From assembly GCF_003073045.1 (NCBI RefSeq), contig NC_037595.1:10376345-10440344 (forward strand): a stretch of 64,000 nt of DNA, in the 5' to 3' direction. This document shows positions 47,957 to 58,762 of the stretch, piece by piece. Every line of letters starts with the position of its first letter. The first letter of the stretch is position 1. The notes under the pieces were generated by a model, which had not been told where the DNA came from, did not search any database, and saw nothing but the letters and a program-made list of their open reading frames with translations. A program made the translations under genes and the position numbers. This DNA is from Pomacea canaliculata. Taxonomy: Eukaryota; Mollusca; Gastropoda; Architaenioglossa; Ampullariidae.

Positions 47957-49401
47957 ATGGTAAGTGTTGAAGCCTCACGTGCTGTGAGAAAGTCAGTCTA
48001 ATGATCATGGCCTTAGAGAGACTCACTTTTCTATGTCTTGCGACTTTCGAGCATAACGTATTCTCAAGAGACTGCAGAGCAGTCTGAAGTGGCCAATCGG
48101 TGATTTTCTTTCTTGGTTTCAGAATCGCATCGTAGCCGCGTTGCTAGTGGCGGCCGCAGTCACGTGCTGTGCGCATGCGTTCTGCTATGACGCGCAGGTG
48201 GCCAAGGACCAGGCCTTCGACGATTCCTTCGTGTGCCAGGACGACTTTCCATATCCAGCGTGAGTCTTGTTGTGACCACCTCTAGCATTCTCTGATCGTC
48301 AGGCAACTACAAGACGTAGCAGTCCTTTTTTTTAACTTGCAGGAATGGATTCGTTTATTTTTCGTATCGTGGAACAGTGTGTTTGTGTGTGTGTTTAATT
48401 AGTACTTATTGTGAGGCTGAGCCAATCAGATCAGATTTTACAATTTTCTGTTCACGTGCAGAGATCTCATAGCCTCCGACCTTCAGAACGCTGACCTGGA
48501 GACGCGCTACTTCTTGGACACCGCCACCTCCTGCTTCAACGAGACAGGCTACTTCACCAACAGCAAGTAAGTGCAGCTTCCGTGTGATGTAACTCTGTGT
48601 ATCGCTTTCACCAGTCCACTAACACTGTACCCCGGGTACTATTGCCTACTGAAACCGCTGTTGCATCAACTCACAGTAATCAGAGGTCGAATAATGAGTA
48701 CAGTCGACGACCAACGCCATTGCGTTAAGAAATGTTTTGATAATGAGGTAGGTTCGGCTAGCCCATGCAGCTTTACATAATTCATGTCAGCAATAATTAT
48801 AAAAACTGTTACCTCCACAGACAGGTGCCAGGTGAATATGCCTATCAGTGCGTCTGCCCCACCCCCAGGAAGCGCGTCGACCGGGTGTATGTGAACAACG
48901 AGGTGTGCTTTGTCGTCCACCCTGAGAAGCAAGACATTCAGTACGCCAAGTGTGGGTGAGTACCCGGAATGTGCAGCTAATTATATGGGGATGAGTTCTA
49001 GTCGTAACCTTGGATCATCGAGACTGGGTCCGCGAAAAGTACTTGGTACCATATGTTTCTTCAAAATGTGTTTCATGTCATGTTATATCTCCTCTGTTGA
49101 CAGCGGTCACTGCTCTTTCGACTACGGTACCCAGATCGCCACTGCCCAGCGCGGCTACTACTGCGTCCACCAAGGCTTCACCTCCCGTCAGTTCCTCGTG
49201 TGGTGTCCGTCTACCCCTGTCGGCACCCGCCGGGTGGCTCGTGCAGCCCCTCGCCCAGCCTCCTACAAGGCCTACGGTCGCTTCCAGCGACTGACCAAGG
49301 TCCTGCCCACCCTCTGCTCCTGCCGCGGCTACTTCTGCGAAAACCACGTGGCCACGTTTAAACTGACCATCAATAGCGAACGAACACTTCTCACAATGTG
49401 A
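47957..49401 (+). CDS. Secreted 13-cysteine protein, Spatzle-like cystine-knot candidate (paralogue A), 225 aa
   Basis: Exons: 47957-47959 (ATG only), 48123-48259, 48462-48566, 48821-48955, 49104-49401; all introns GT-AG, phases 0, 2, 2, 2. Residues 1-20 are a signal peptide (MNRIVAALLVAAAVTCCAHA). The mature part has cysteines at 22, 39, 71, 92, 94, 111, 126, 130, 147, 161, 198, 200 and 205 and one N-glycosylation sequon (N73-E-T). The segment VCFVVHPEKQDIQYAKC, then HCSF, YYCVHQGF and LPTLCSC follows the spacing of arthropod Spatzle cystine-knot domains (aromatic-IV..E.Q.I...C, C.F, Y..C.Q.Y, IPSCC.C). I infer a secreted cystine-knot ligand or structural protein; I do not recognise a named family with certainty. 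Between C161 and C198 lies a basic loop with eight R/K and no acidic residue. Gene B at 53.6-55.4 kb is its convergent paralogue. Confidence 0.85.
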
Positions 49402-49925
49402 CGAAATTTTAAGTAAGACGATATGAACTACATATCGGAGATTAAAAACTTAAAGAAAGGATTTTTAAAATGAAGGCTTCTGCAGAAAAACTGTTTGGAA
49501 ACAAAACATATGTAACAAGCACTTTCGTTGACACCAAGCATGTTCACAGAATAAGATAAACTGGTTTCGGATCTCAGGTGTAACAATGTATAAAGAACAA
49601 GTGCAATATTGTAACGACAAGACAACTGTACATAAAGTAGTAAATAACTGAACCCTGTACATAAATATCTCTACAAAGTATTTGTTCACATGACTAATTC
49701 TCCTCTATGGAGAATCATTAAAAAAAAATTGTTGACCAGTTGGAGCAGTTGCTCTCCATTGATCATTATTGACTAGTCCTTAGCCTTATTGCCAATCTAT
49801 TTGTACAAAGTGTGAATCTATGACATCGAACCATTTCATTTTGTCCCTTTAATTGTTACATGATTGTCCCTTCTTGTTTTATGCTTGTTTTATGTGTCAG
49901 CTGCAATAAAATTATGCTTTCTTCA
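49402..49925 (+). terminator. 3' UTR and polyadenylation signal of paralogue A
   Basis: AATAAA lies at 49905-49910 in CTGCAATAAAATT, about 500 bp after the stop codon, followed by T-rich sequence. The 3' UTR includes GTACAAAGTGTGAATCTATG (49803-49822), which recurs at 53131. Confidence 0.6.
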
Positions 49926-52900
49926 TTAATATTTGTTTTTAAGTTAATAATATTCAGTGAGTGCGTGTTTGTAGAGAGTGTGCGCGTGTTTGTGAGAAAG
50001 ATGTAAAAATGTCAAAACTGTTCAAAGAATATAATTTACAAAAAATCTGAAAAAAAACTAACAAAAAAGCTAACCAAACCCCTCCCCCCAAAAAAAAATA
50101 AAATAAAAAAAAAACAAAACAAAACACAAACAAAAAATTACAGCATACAATATTGTATGAGATGCAGGAAAGTGGATTGTGCTCTGTAGGATATTGTTGG
50201 GAACGACTGTCATGCGGCAAAGCTAAGAAAATAATTGTTTTAGCTTCGGGAATGAAAAAGAACATTGCATGGGCCATCTTAACTCATTAATCAAGCTATT
50301 TATTTTATACAATTTAAGGCAGCTTTCCCCCTGTCTTCTTTAGCCAAAAGGGGATGGCTACACATGCGCAGACGGCGCTTTCCCCACCTTAACAAGGCCC
50401 TTGATCGTGTTGTTTGCTATTTATTCCTGCATCGCCAACTGAGAAGACACACGGTCTTCTGAAACCGATCAGACCTCTTTGAGTTTGAAGACGTGTATTT
50501 GTTTGATCCTTTTCATATAATCTATTAATAGAAATACACTAATATTTAATACATATAATAATAGTTTCTGTGTTATAGTTATCAACAGATCAATTATTAG
50601 CCGTCCAGGGTGACGAAAGATGGAAAAGGATGTGTTTCTCTGTGCTTCACCTACTTCTCAACTCAGTAGGTCGGTAGACACTCTCATGCAGCAGGCGGTG
50701 GAAGAGCGCGCGTCGAGAGCCAGCCTGGGCCCCGGACAGACGACCTGTGTCTGTTCGTACGGGCCCTCTGCGTCCACACGATTTCTGTATTCGTAAATGC
50801 GTAAATATTTTGTTAGAAAGAACTTTCATTGCTTTCTCAGAAAGCACCGTTGTAATCCAGAATGTTGGCACTGGTGTTGTGTGGACAGACCTGAAACTCA
50901 ACTTCTGCATGTGTAATGCTTTGTGTTTTCTGTCCTTAGACCTTTCTTTAAAAAAAAATAAAAGGAAAAAAGAAAAATCCCTGACAGCAAGGCCTGGGCC
51001 CGTGACAGCACGCGGGCCCGGGTACACCAGACCCCTTGTCCCCCCTCTCGTCAGGCTGAGTCATGCAACAGGAGTCAGAATCGTAAGAAAGCCTTATTAA
51101 GACTAAAAATTCAGCATTCAAGTGTATGCACAAAAGATCACAGCACCTGTGACCATGAAGTGTGATAAGAGAAGTGCGATTACTACTATTGATCAGATGG
51201 TGACGATGACGAAGGCGACAACAAAGATTATGCTGATGAAGGAGCACAGAGGGATGATGATGAGTGAACACGAAAAAGAATAAACCTTAAGCTTTTTGAC
51301 ATAAAATCATCCTGATCATTAACATCTAGCAACGGTCACACAAAATATTACTTATTAAATTACCAAGCATTTATGACCAGCCAATCAACCAGCCAGCCAG
51401 CACAGAACGTAGCTCATACAGGAAAAGGTAAGTACAATGACATAAAAGGTCACTGAATATAAACTGGAAAAGTAAGTCTTTAACAGATTTTTGAAGTAGT
51501 TTGCAGCATCACTAAAAAGAAAGGTGAACTGTTTCAGCCCCTATTCTTGGAATATCCGAAGTTTGAAAATTCAGATTTAAAATGCAAAGAAATGGAAGGA
51601 ACTAGGAGTCTGACTGATCCTCTGAACAGTTTGTACTTTTTGTTGAAGTGGTTCTTAACTTGGCAAAAAGAAGCGTCGAACTTACCAAGTTCTACAAAGT
51701 CTCATCGAACTGACAAATGCGTTGTGAATGTATAAGCAGCAACTTTGGACTTAAAGGGATTGTAAAGGCAAAATAAAACGGCTCAGAATCTCGTGAAAGA
51801 GTAGGATCAGTTTGAATCTCGTCTATTTTCGCGTCTGTTCATGTGGAAAAAGTTGAATTTTTATATGGATGTTGTGTTTAATAAGAGAAATTACACGGGA
51901 CTCTTTCTTCTCTTTCGTCCTCCAATGACATCAACTCGACCCCAGTGTCAGCTGATGCAATGATATGGTTGGACATATCTTACAGCCATCTTGATTGTTA
52001 TCACTAATACATATCACTAATCCAACTAACACACCACCGATCACTTGAGTTCAAATCCTTACAATGACCGACACTTCCTCTCCATCGCTGACGTCACACA
52101 GCCTTATCACCGCCCTCACAGCCTTTACTCGACCTTTAACCTGCTGACCAAAGTTTCAATGTATGGAACGTTCGACCCAAAACCTTGATTTCCTTGTCAC
52201 CTTCACACAGCTTTGCCAAACTTGGTCAAACGTGGGTCAATCTTAGTTTTAAACTTTATTTGCCGTGTCAGGAGAGAACGGCAAGTGGAGGGACACTATG
52301 TGAAGGGGTGTATGTTGCGTTTGTCTAGAAAGGTGTGATGTTTATTTTATTTATTTTTGTATCTTGGATATTTTGTATAATTTGAATTTGTCCATATTCC
52401 TTTATATTTATTAGTAGTTTGTTTTGTTGTTCTCTTTTGTAACTGTTGTAGACGCAGGGCTTTGGAGTTTTATCCTGAAGTATTTGACCCTGGAAAGTTG
52501 TGGTCACTTGTCCCCAAGAGATTTGTCAGTTTAATGTCTGTCCCCGAGTGGAGGTGTCAGTGATTTGTTAGATTATTCGTGATTATTTCTTGGATGTGTC
52601 TTTGTGCCGGAATTTATAAACTTAAACTTAAGTTATTCTTTGTTAGCAATCAAACTGAGAAAAAAACTATTTTTTAGCTTATTTGTTCGAGTTGTTAAAT
52701 AATTAGTAACTTTCGGGGTGTATATTAAGAATTAGTTTTACTTCAACAATTATCGTAGAATTTTCTTAAACATTTTACCATATTTTTGTTAATATAATTA
52801 AGTTACAGCTTGCAAAAGTGGCAGATAATAGTTGTCTTGTCCAGGCGAGTGTCTGTGACAGCACGTGATACACAAACACACACAACAACACAAGACCGGC

Positions 52901-53077
52901 GTCTGTTTTTGGTAAGAAGTTTGTTTGTATTCTCATTACTTTGTCATATCATTTAGCTCTGCAATTTTTTTTTCATGATTACATATATTTCCGTGTCATG
53001 AGATATCATGGATATTGTTGTTCAATTCTCATGTAAGAAATCATTTTAGAAGCTCACAATGTTCAATAAATATTGCA
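49926..53077. other. Intergenic region between the two convergent paralogues
   Basis: About 3.1 kb without a supportable gene. It has A-rich runs (50041-50135), a GC-rich patch repeating CCTGGGCCC at about 50729 and 50990, and TGACGTCA at 52089-52096. The stretch 51745-51830 starts TTAAAGGGATTGTAAAGGC and looks like dispersed-repeat sequence, but I could not find its other end. Confidence 0.45.
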
Positions 53078-53160
53078 CGACAAGACATAACTGACATAAC
53101 TGTACAAATAACTGAAACTATGTTACATATGTACAAAGTGTGAATCTATGCCATCTGTAC
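53078..53160 (+). pseudogene. Relic of duplicated 3' flank of the cystine-rich gene
   Basis: CACGACAAGACA...ACTGTACA...AATAACTGAA (53078-53115) matches 49612-49653 in order. GTACAAAGTGTGAATCTATG (53131-53150) is identical to 20 bases in the 3' UTR of paralogue A at 49803-49822. Both blocks are on the plus strand and in the same order, closer together than in A. It suggests a degraded extra copy of the gene end in tandem with A; no coding exon of it is left. Confidence 0.5.
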
Positions 53161-53556
53161 ACCAAATATTTATAAATCTCAAGGATGCAGTATATTACAA
53201 AATGGAGATCAGAGTTTACACACATGGTAAATGTCTCTGAGAAACCACTGGTTACATCAGAATAGAGAAACGAGACAGAACAGAGAAAAATCAGAATAAA
53301 CATACACGTACGATAAGATGTCAGCACGATATTTGTAAATAGCAAACAAAATCTTTTCACATTGAGTTAAAAACAAACAAAGTCCCATACAAAAAAGTGG
53401 TATCTGATTGTGCAGACAGAAAAGCAGCAGACACTCACATACACTTCATCTCAGAGTATCTTTCGTTCGTCGTCGAAAACAAAATCAGGATCGTCGTCGC
53501 TGTGTGCTAGGAGTTAGAAGGACCACGCGGCGCGGTAGCGGCACGGCAGCGGCACT

Positions 53557-55370
53557 TTACTTGCCGCTGACGGATGCACGGACCTTGTCGCAGGTGTACT
53601 GCTTGCAGCTGCAGCCGGTGGGGATGCGGACGCGGGCGGGGATGCACTGCACCTCGGGGTCCCAGGGACAGTAGATGAGGACGGTCCGCTTGACGTAGCC
53701 GTCAGGCACGCAGAAGTAGTTACCCTCGAAGTAGGAGGTGGCGTCGCGCTTACACTTCTGGGAGTTGGGCTGGCCGCTGAAACGGGTCAGAAAAGTTCAG
53801 TATTGTTCTCAAATAAAGAAGTGAGTTCGACAATAATAGATAAGAGTAAAAGATGAAAGGCTACTTACAGTCCGTCACCGCACTGGGCGAGGGCGACACG
53901 CTGCACCTCGGGCTGCACGATGTAGCAGTGGTCCTGGCGGCGGTCGATGTGGTTGTAGCGCCACACCTTGTCCAGCAGCGTGGGGCGCACCGGGCACAGG
54001 TCCTGAGTGTACAGCACGTTGTTCCAGGCGCTGAGGATTAAAGACAGGAAGAGAGGATGAGAAAATGAGTTCAAAATGGAAACAAGAAGTGGGTTGTGCT
54101 CAAGATCGAGTTTTAAGCTGTTGTTTCGTTTTAATTGTGTTTGTTTGTATGTGAGGGGACATAAGCATGGGTGAATGTTTGCTAGTCTTTTCTTTTATAT
54201 CTTCTTTGTCTTTTCCTAGCTCCAGCTGCCACAATCTGGCTATAAACACGTGACAACTTACTTGTAGTAGTTCTGGGTCTGGGAGCTGTAGCACTGCGTC
54301 ACGTAGCTGAGGAACTCGGAGGCGGCGGGGTCATTCTTGAGAGCGGTCTGGACATCGGCCCTGCAAACGTGACACACAGTGTTACACGTGACACACACCA
54401 CGTGATTAACCACTGCGACAAAGCACAGCGTTGTAGGAGTCACAAAACCTAATCATAGAGTCTACGTGACTGTTAGCGATTCTTTTTTTTTGCCTTGCTT
54501 AATGACATTTCTATAGAGAGTAAGCATGTGTATGCATGTGAACATTAATTTATTGAAAGGGTGTCCTCTTCAATAATCCCAAAATTCTTTGGAAAGGGGT
54601 AAAATATGTCATAATAGTAGAAAATTTCATCATACATCTGCCTTCGACTCACACAGACAGTTATTTTGTTACTCAGACTCCTCTCTGGCACCACACATAC
54701 TACGCCACGTCCTTACTTCCTAGACGGAAATGTTCTAAAAAGTCTGGCCTTTACCGTGGCATGCTATCTGCTCAATGAATATATCCCCCTTATGCACATG
54801 TTCTCTAGATGACAGATAAGAGGATGTTGCAATGCGTGCAAGGTCTGCTTGACAAGGGGATAACAGTACAGACTAAGAACCCGGGTACAGTAAAAGAAAG
54901 CTTACTCTGGGTAGGTGTAACCAGGTCCAGTGTTGAAGCAGAGGTCCACGTCCTCCGCCCATCGGAGCTCCTGCAGCTTGCTGTGGTCCTGGAGCCAGTC
55001 GCAGGTGGCGGTGGGCAGCGAGGCTTTGGCGGTGTTGAAAAACCTGCTGAAAAGGGAGTTAACTTTGGCGTTGGCCTGGGCGGAGGTCAGGGTACAAAAC
55101 ACCCCGAGCAGGACCGCCGTTGTGATGACAACGAAGGAATTCTGTCGAGACAGGAAGGACGCACTTTTAAAATTTCGATAGGTTAAAAAAAAAAAAAAGG
55201 AATGCTTGGAATTACTTTAATGACCAAAGTCAAAAAAGTTATACTTTTTGTTTGGTGAGCAAGAAAACAAGATAGAGAGATCCGAAGATATGACATAGCA
55301 CCTTGTGACTATTAAAGCTGGAGGGACAAGCATTGTCCACAAGAAGACATGAAAAATATTATCTCACCAT
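53557..55370 (-). CDS. Secreted 13-cysteine protein, Spatzle-like cystine-knot candidate (paralogue B), 239 aa
   Basis: Exons on minus: 55370-55368 (ATG only), 55141-54906, 54360-54262, 54030-53869, 53776-53557; GT-AG throughout, phases 0, 2, 2, 2, identical to paralogue A. Residues 1-24 are a signal peptide (MNSFVVITTAVLLGVFCTLTSAQA). Cysteines of the mature part are 48, 69, 103, 125, 148, 163, 175, 189, 203, 211, 222, 224 and 229; twelve align with A. Shared blocks are Y.YP.AD(V/L)..AL.N.D, then FL...T.C(Y/F), then C(Y/F)(I/V)V.PE.Q.....(Q/K)CG, then Y(F/Y)CV..G, then CP, and (I/L)PT.CSC..Y.C. C211 is extra, and the basic loop of A is absent: C203 to C222 is only 18 residues apart. The protein ends shortly after the last cysteine, whereas A has a 20-residue tail. 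It is likely secreted and disulfide-rich; the role is unknown. An IL-17-like knot is the main alternative to Spatzle-like. Confidence 0.85.
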
Positions 55371-55450
55371 CGTACAGACGCTGGGACACTGGCAGAATGT
55401 GTCGAGGTCGAGCAGTTCTAACCTTCTGTTCCTCACCACAGCCTCCAGCC

Positions 55451-55527
55451 TCAATATATGGCGAGTTTGGACCCGCCCCCTACCGTCGTTCATCCAATCA
55501 AAATCATTACACTCTACCGTGACGTCA
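55451..55527 (-). promoter_or_regulatory. TATA plus CRE-like promoter of paralogue B
   Basis: Read on minus, CATATATTGA (55451-55460) is a TATA box about 85 bp before the start codon at 55370. A full TGACGTCA palindrome lies at 55520-55527, and an ATTGG box (CCAAT on plus) lies between them at 55493-55497. The order matches that at paralogue A. Confidence 0.55.
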
Positions 55528-57750
55528 AGAGGCGGGCTACAAAGCCCCTTCCGTCACCAGCGCCCCTCGCGTCACAAGTGACGTGCGGAAAGTCCATTTA
55601 CAAACCGCCATAAACGTTTATTTCCTGACAGCGTGACAGATGAAGCCGCCAGCAGAATTAATACGACTTGCGTAAGATCCTCTTGTCTGCGTCGAATCGC
55701 TCAAATCTGACAGATGACCCCGGTGTCCGGGTCGGAGAGTGTGTTTCTCCTGCACTTGCTTTCATTTTGTTCGCTTTTCCAGGATCTCAGACATGATGAT
55801 TGCCATCGTTTTTTGTTGTGAGTGTAGTGCGAAAGTGTGTGTTGATTGAATCTTTGTTGATGTTTGCTTGGAAAATGTTAATAAGTCTTTGTGAGTAGGT
55901 TATAAATGGCTCCACCAACACAATTTGTTGATTATGACTGTTTCTGCGACTGTCTGCTTTATTTTAAGTAATTAATAAATGAAGAGAATGTCCATAATAT
56001 AGACACACGAGCGCTCTCTCTCTCTCTCCCATAATCTCTATCTCTCACACCTGGTCTCTACACGCGATCTCACAATATACATTCTCTACCACACTTACAG
56101 ACATTAACTTTCTTCTAGTTCTCTTCTTTGTCCCTCTTTCTCTCTTTCTCACGCACATAAATAAAACAACACAGGCAGCGTGTACCTTCTACGACTGTTC
56201 TCTATAAACATCAGTGTCAACTTTCAGTTAATCTCGCCTGAGGCGAGATGACGTGAGAGCGCACGAGATCTCAATGAAGAGGTTGCTGAGGTTACAGGTC
56301 CGGGTCGTCTGGTATTCAGGAGTGATGAAGTAGCTCTCTCAACATGGTATAGCGGCCATGAGCACTTCGCTCACTCACATGGAAGACCACTTCAAGGACT
56401 CGAACTCATTGCTTGCCATCGCCGCGACCCGTTGTCAGCATCTCGTAGCCTCGCCAAACCCACAGCCTGACAAGCCACGAATAACTGATGACCAGACACC
56501 ACGCCAAAGCGGAAATCTCCGAGAAGCATTTGTTTTGTTTGTCCTACTTAGGCGATGAACCTGTATTAAGTGCAAAATCATGCACATTGAAACTTTTTTT
56601 AAAGGCAGTTAAACAGAAGGAAGAAGGAAATATAAAGAGGACACTGTTAAAAATGTGTATTGCCCAATACGTGATAAAAATACTTGAAATCCGACCTGCA
56701 AATTTAATATTCGACATGCATACATCAAGAAAGTTTGAGGCTACCAGTTCTTTTTTCAAAATGAGATTATTTGGGATTTTGTTGTTAAAACAGAGTAAAA
56801 TAAAAACCACAAAGTTCTAGCTGTAAGAAATTTCAATATTGTTAGACATGTTGAGCGAAAGGGTGCAGCTCTATAAAAAAATTTTTTTTGGTACATTCTA
56901 CGATTGCTTTGGCAAGTTTATTTTGAGGATAAAAAGTAAGGGGGAGGCATGAATAAAATATGAGAGACTAACAATACGGCATTATATCCTTAGATTATGT
57001 CCTTAGCACTTTATTTTACTTTATTTTACAGATACCTGCCGAATCTGGCTGTGTAAACTTTGTTTTGCTTTCCTGTACTTAATTTGCAGCTGCAAAGCGC
57101 ACATTTTGAGGAAAAAAGTTTACTCAACGTTGATTAAACCTAACATCTCCCTAAAGACCAACATGAATAGTTTGTATTTTTTTAAGATATCGGTAGATAT
57201 AGGCGATAAAAGCAACCTGTAGATTTCAGCCTCCAAAAGCCATCAGTTAATTAATTAATTATCCGGTAACAAAGTACGCGATTCGCACCTGCGATCAACG
57301 AGCGCCCGCTAACAGTGTACTACGTCACGCTAACAGTACTAGTGCACCATTTCACAAGGTTGAGAGCAGAGAACGAGCCAGAAACCCTGGAAATGCAGTG
57401 ATCTGTTACGGGTTTTGTTCAACTTGAGATGCTGCAGAAAGAGTTGAAACAGCCTCAGTTGAAAAGCTTTTAATTTAAACTAATTTAAATTTAAATTTAA
57501 TTTTTAACGAGAAAAATGCAGACAGCTGAACAGTGAGAAGAGGTGGTGACGACGAAGACGACGATTTCTGCTTGTTATACCTTCTTACCAGTCTGCGATT
57601 CTCGCGCCCTGACTTTACTCAAATTGGTAGTCTTAACTAATTATAGGCCAATCACATGTGTGACATAGAATAATGTTCTAGATTTGTGTGATCAAATGAG
57701 GCCTTGAAGAAAGCTGTACTAAGGAAAGGATTACACCAGCAGACCCGTAC
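55528..57750. other. Intergenic region, nothing recognised
   Basis: It has CT-rich low-complexity sequence at 56010-56155 and an AT-rich TTAAAT patch near 57475-57505. Short open frames at 56358-56820 have no splice context or recognisable motif. Confidence 0.45.
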
Positions 57751-57756
57751 GCAGTC

Positions 57757-57990
57757 CAAAGGGAGGAAAATTACCTGGGGCTGACAAAACCGTTGAGCTG
57801 TTAAAGCATGGCAGGGAAGAAACAATGAAATCCCTCACCATTCTATGTCGAAGGGCTTGGGCGAGCAAAGAATGGACCGACAAATTAACGCAATTGCTCG
57901 CAATAGCACTTCCAAAGAAAGGGAATAGTAAACAATAAACAACTATAGTACAGTTCCAAGCTACTGCCAATGATCTCTAGCTGAAGAGCC
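57757..57990 (+). pseudogene. Decayed LINE reverse transcriptase fragment
   Basis: The plus frame reads GGKLPGADKTVELLKHG, then REETMKSLTILCRRAWASKE, then WTDKL.Q.LAIALPKKGN and a stop. This is the thumb-side RT segment common in non-LTR elements (G..PG.D....ELLK.GGE, then W..W...LVI.LPKKGN). A further piece, NYSTV, follows in another frame in place of NYRTI. It is frame-broken and inactive. Confidence 0.7.
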
Positions 57991-58740
57991 ACTTCTACTC
58001 ACGACTGTGGAAGACTTCTTGCACACGAAGCGTTGTGTCCATTCCTTTTGTCCCAAGTACTGTACAAACGACAGTAGGAGACAAGTCCTAGACGAGTTAC
58101 TGATCGGGCAGCAACAGTATGCAGTTCTCATTCTGCATGATCATGATCAACACATTTGAATGGAGTACAGCTCAAGGAGGTAAACATTCCACATCGCACT
58201 GATGGTCAGAATCTGATACTAAGTTCCCTCCTAAGTAAGGCTCGTTTATGAGCATGGATTTCTACTTATCGATTCGAATGGAAATCTCTAATGACAGATT
58301 GTCCCTAGGAAATCCCGCAACAGTCGCGTGGCACGAGATGGCACGAAAAAATAAAAAATATTATAAACAGTTCGATCTGCTGGGAGAAAGTTAATACTAA
58401 GTCCAGTCTAGCAGAATGAGAAGGGGCGACGGGAATAGTGTATGTACTCGATCTGTTGATGCAGGGAAACAGGTGAACAAGCAGTCACAGTGAAAGGGAA
58501 ACAACTCGTATTTTGATCACATGTGTTGATCCTGCAGAGTTACTGCACAGTGTTTCCAAGCTCTCCCTCTCACACAGCCACATTCACCCCCACCCAACCT
58601 GCACACGCACATAAACAATTCATTTATTATGCCAAGTTCAACGCCAAACAAATTGTTTTCTGAACGCAGATTTTAAATAGTTTATGCACGACCATTGCTC
58701 GCTACTTCGTTGCACACACGACGAAGGGGAAGCGACTCTC
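57991..58740. other. Intergenic region upstream of MRPS9
   Basis: It may include further unrecognisable LINE remains up to about 58350. No gene is visible, and no TATA box precedes MRPS9. Confidence 0.4.
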
Positions 58741-58749
58741 ATATTCTAG

Positions 58750-58762
58750 TCGCCAAAATGGC
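58750..58762 (+). promoter_or_regulatory. MRPS9: YY1-type element at the MRPS9 start
   Basis: CCAAAATGGCGAC spans the presumed start codon. AANATGGCGGC-like YY1 sites at or just after the transcription start are common in ribosomal and mitochondrial protein genes and often include the initiator ATG. This is a match by eye only. Confidence 0.4.

Noticed and set aside
49078..49347. 89-codon minus-strand frame over paralogue A exon 5
   Set aside because: Antisense shadow of the last coding exon, which has a much better-supported sense frame.
50720..51060. Transposon bounded by CCTGGGCCC repeats
   Set aside because: The two GC-rich motifs are direct rather than inverted, and no target duplication could be found.
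53853..55186. Plus-strand open frames over paralogue B (62 to 125 codons)
   Set aside because: Antisense shadows of GC-rich coding exons on minus; they include intron sequence and no domain.
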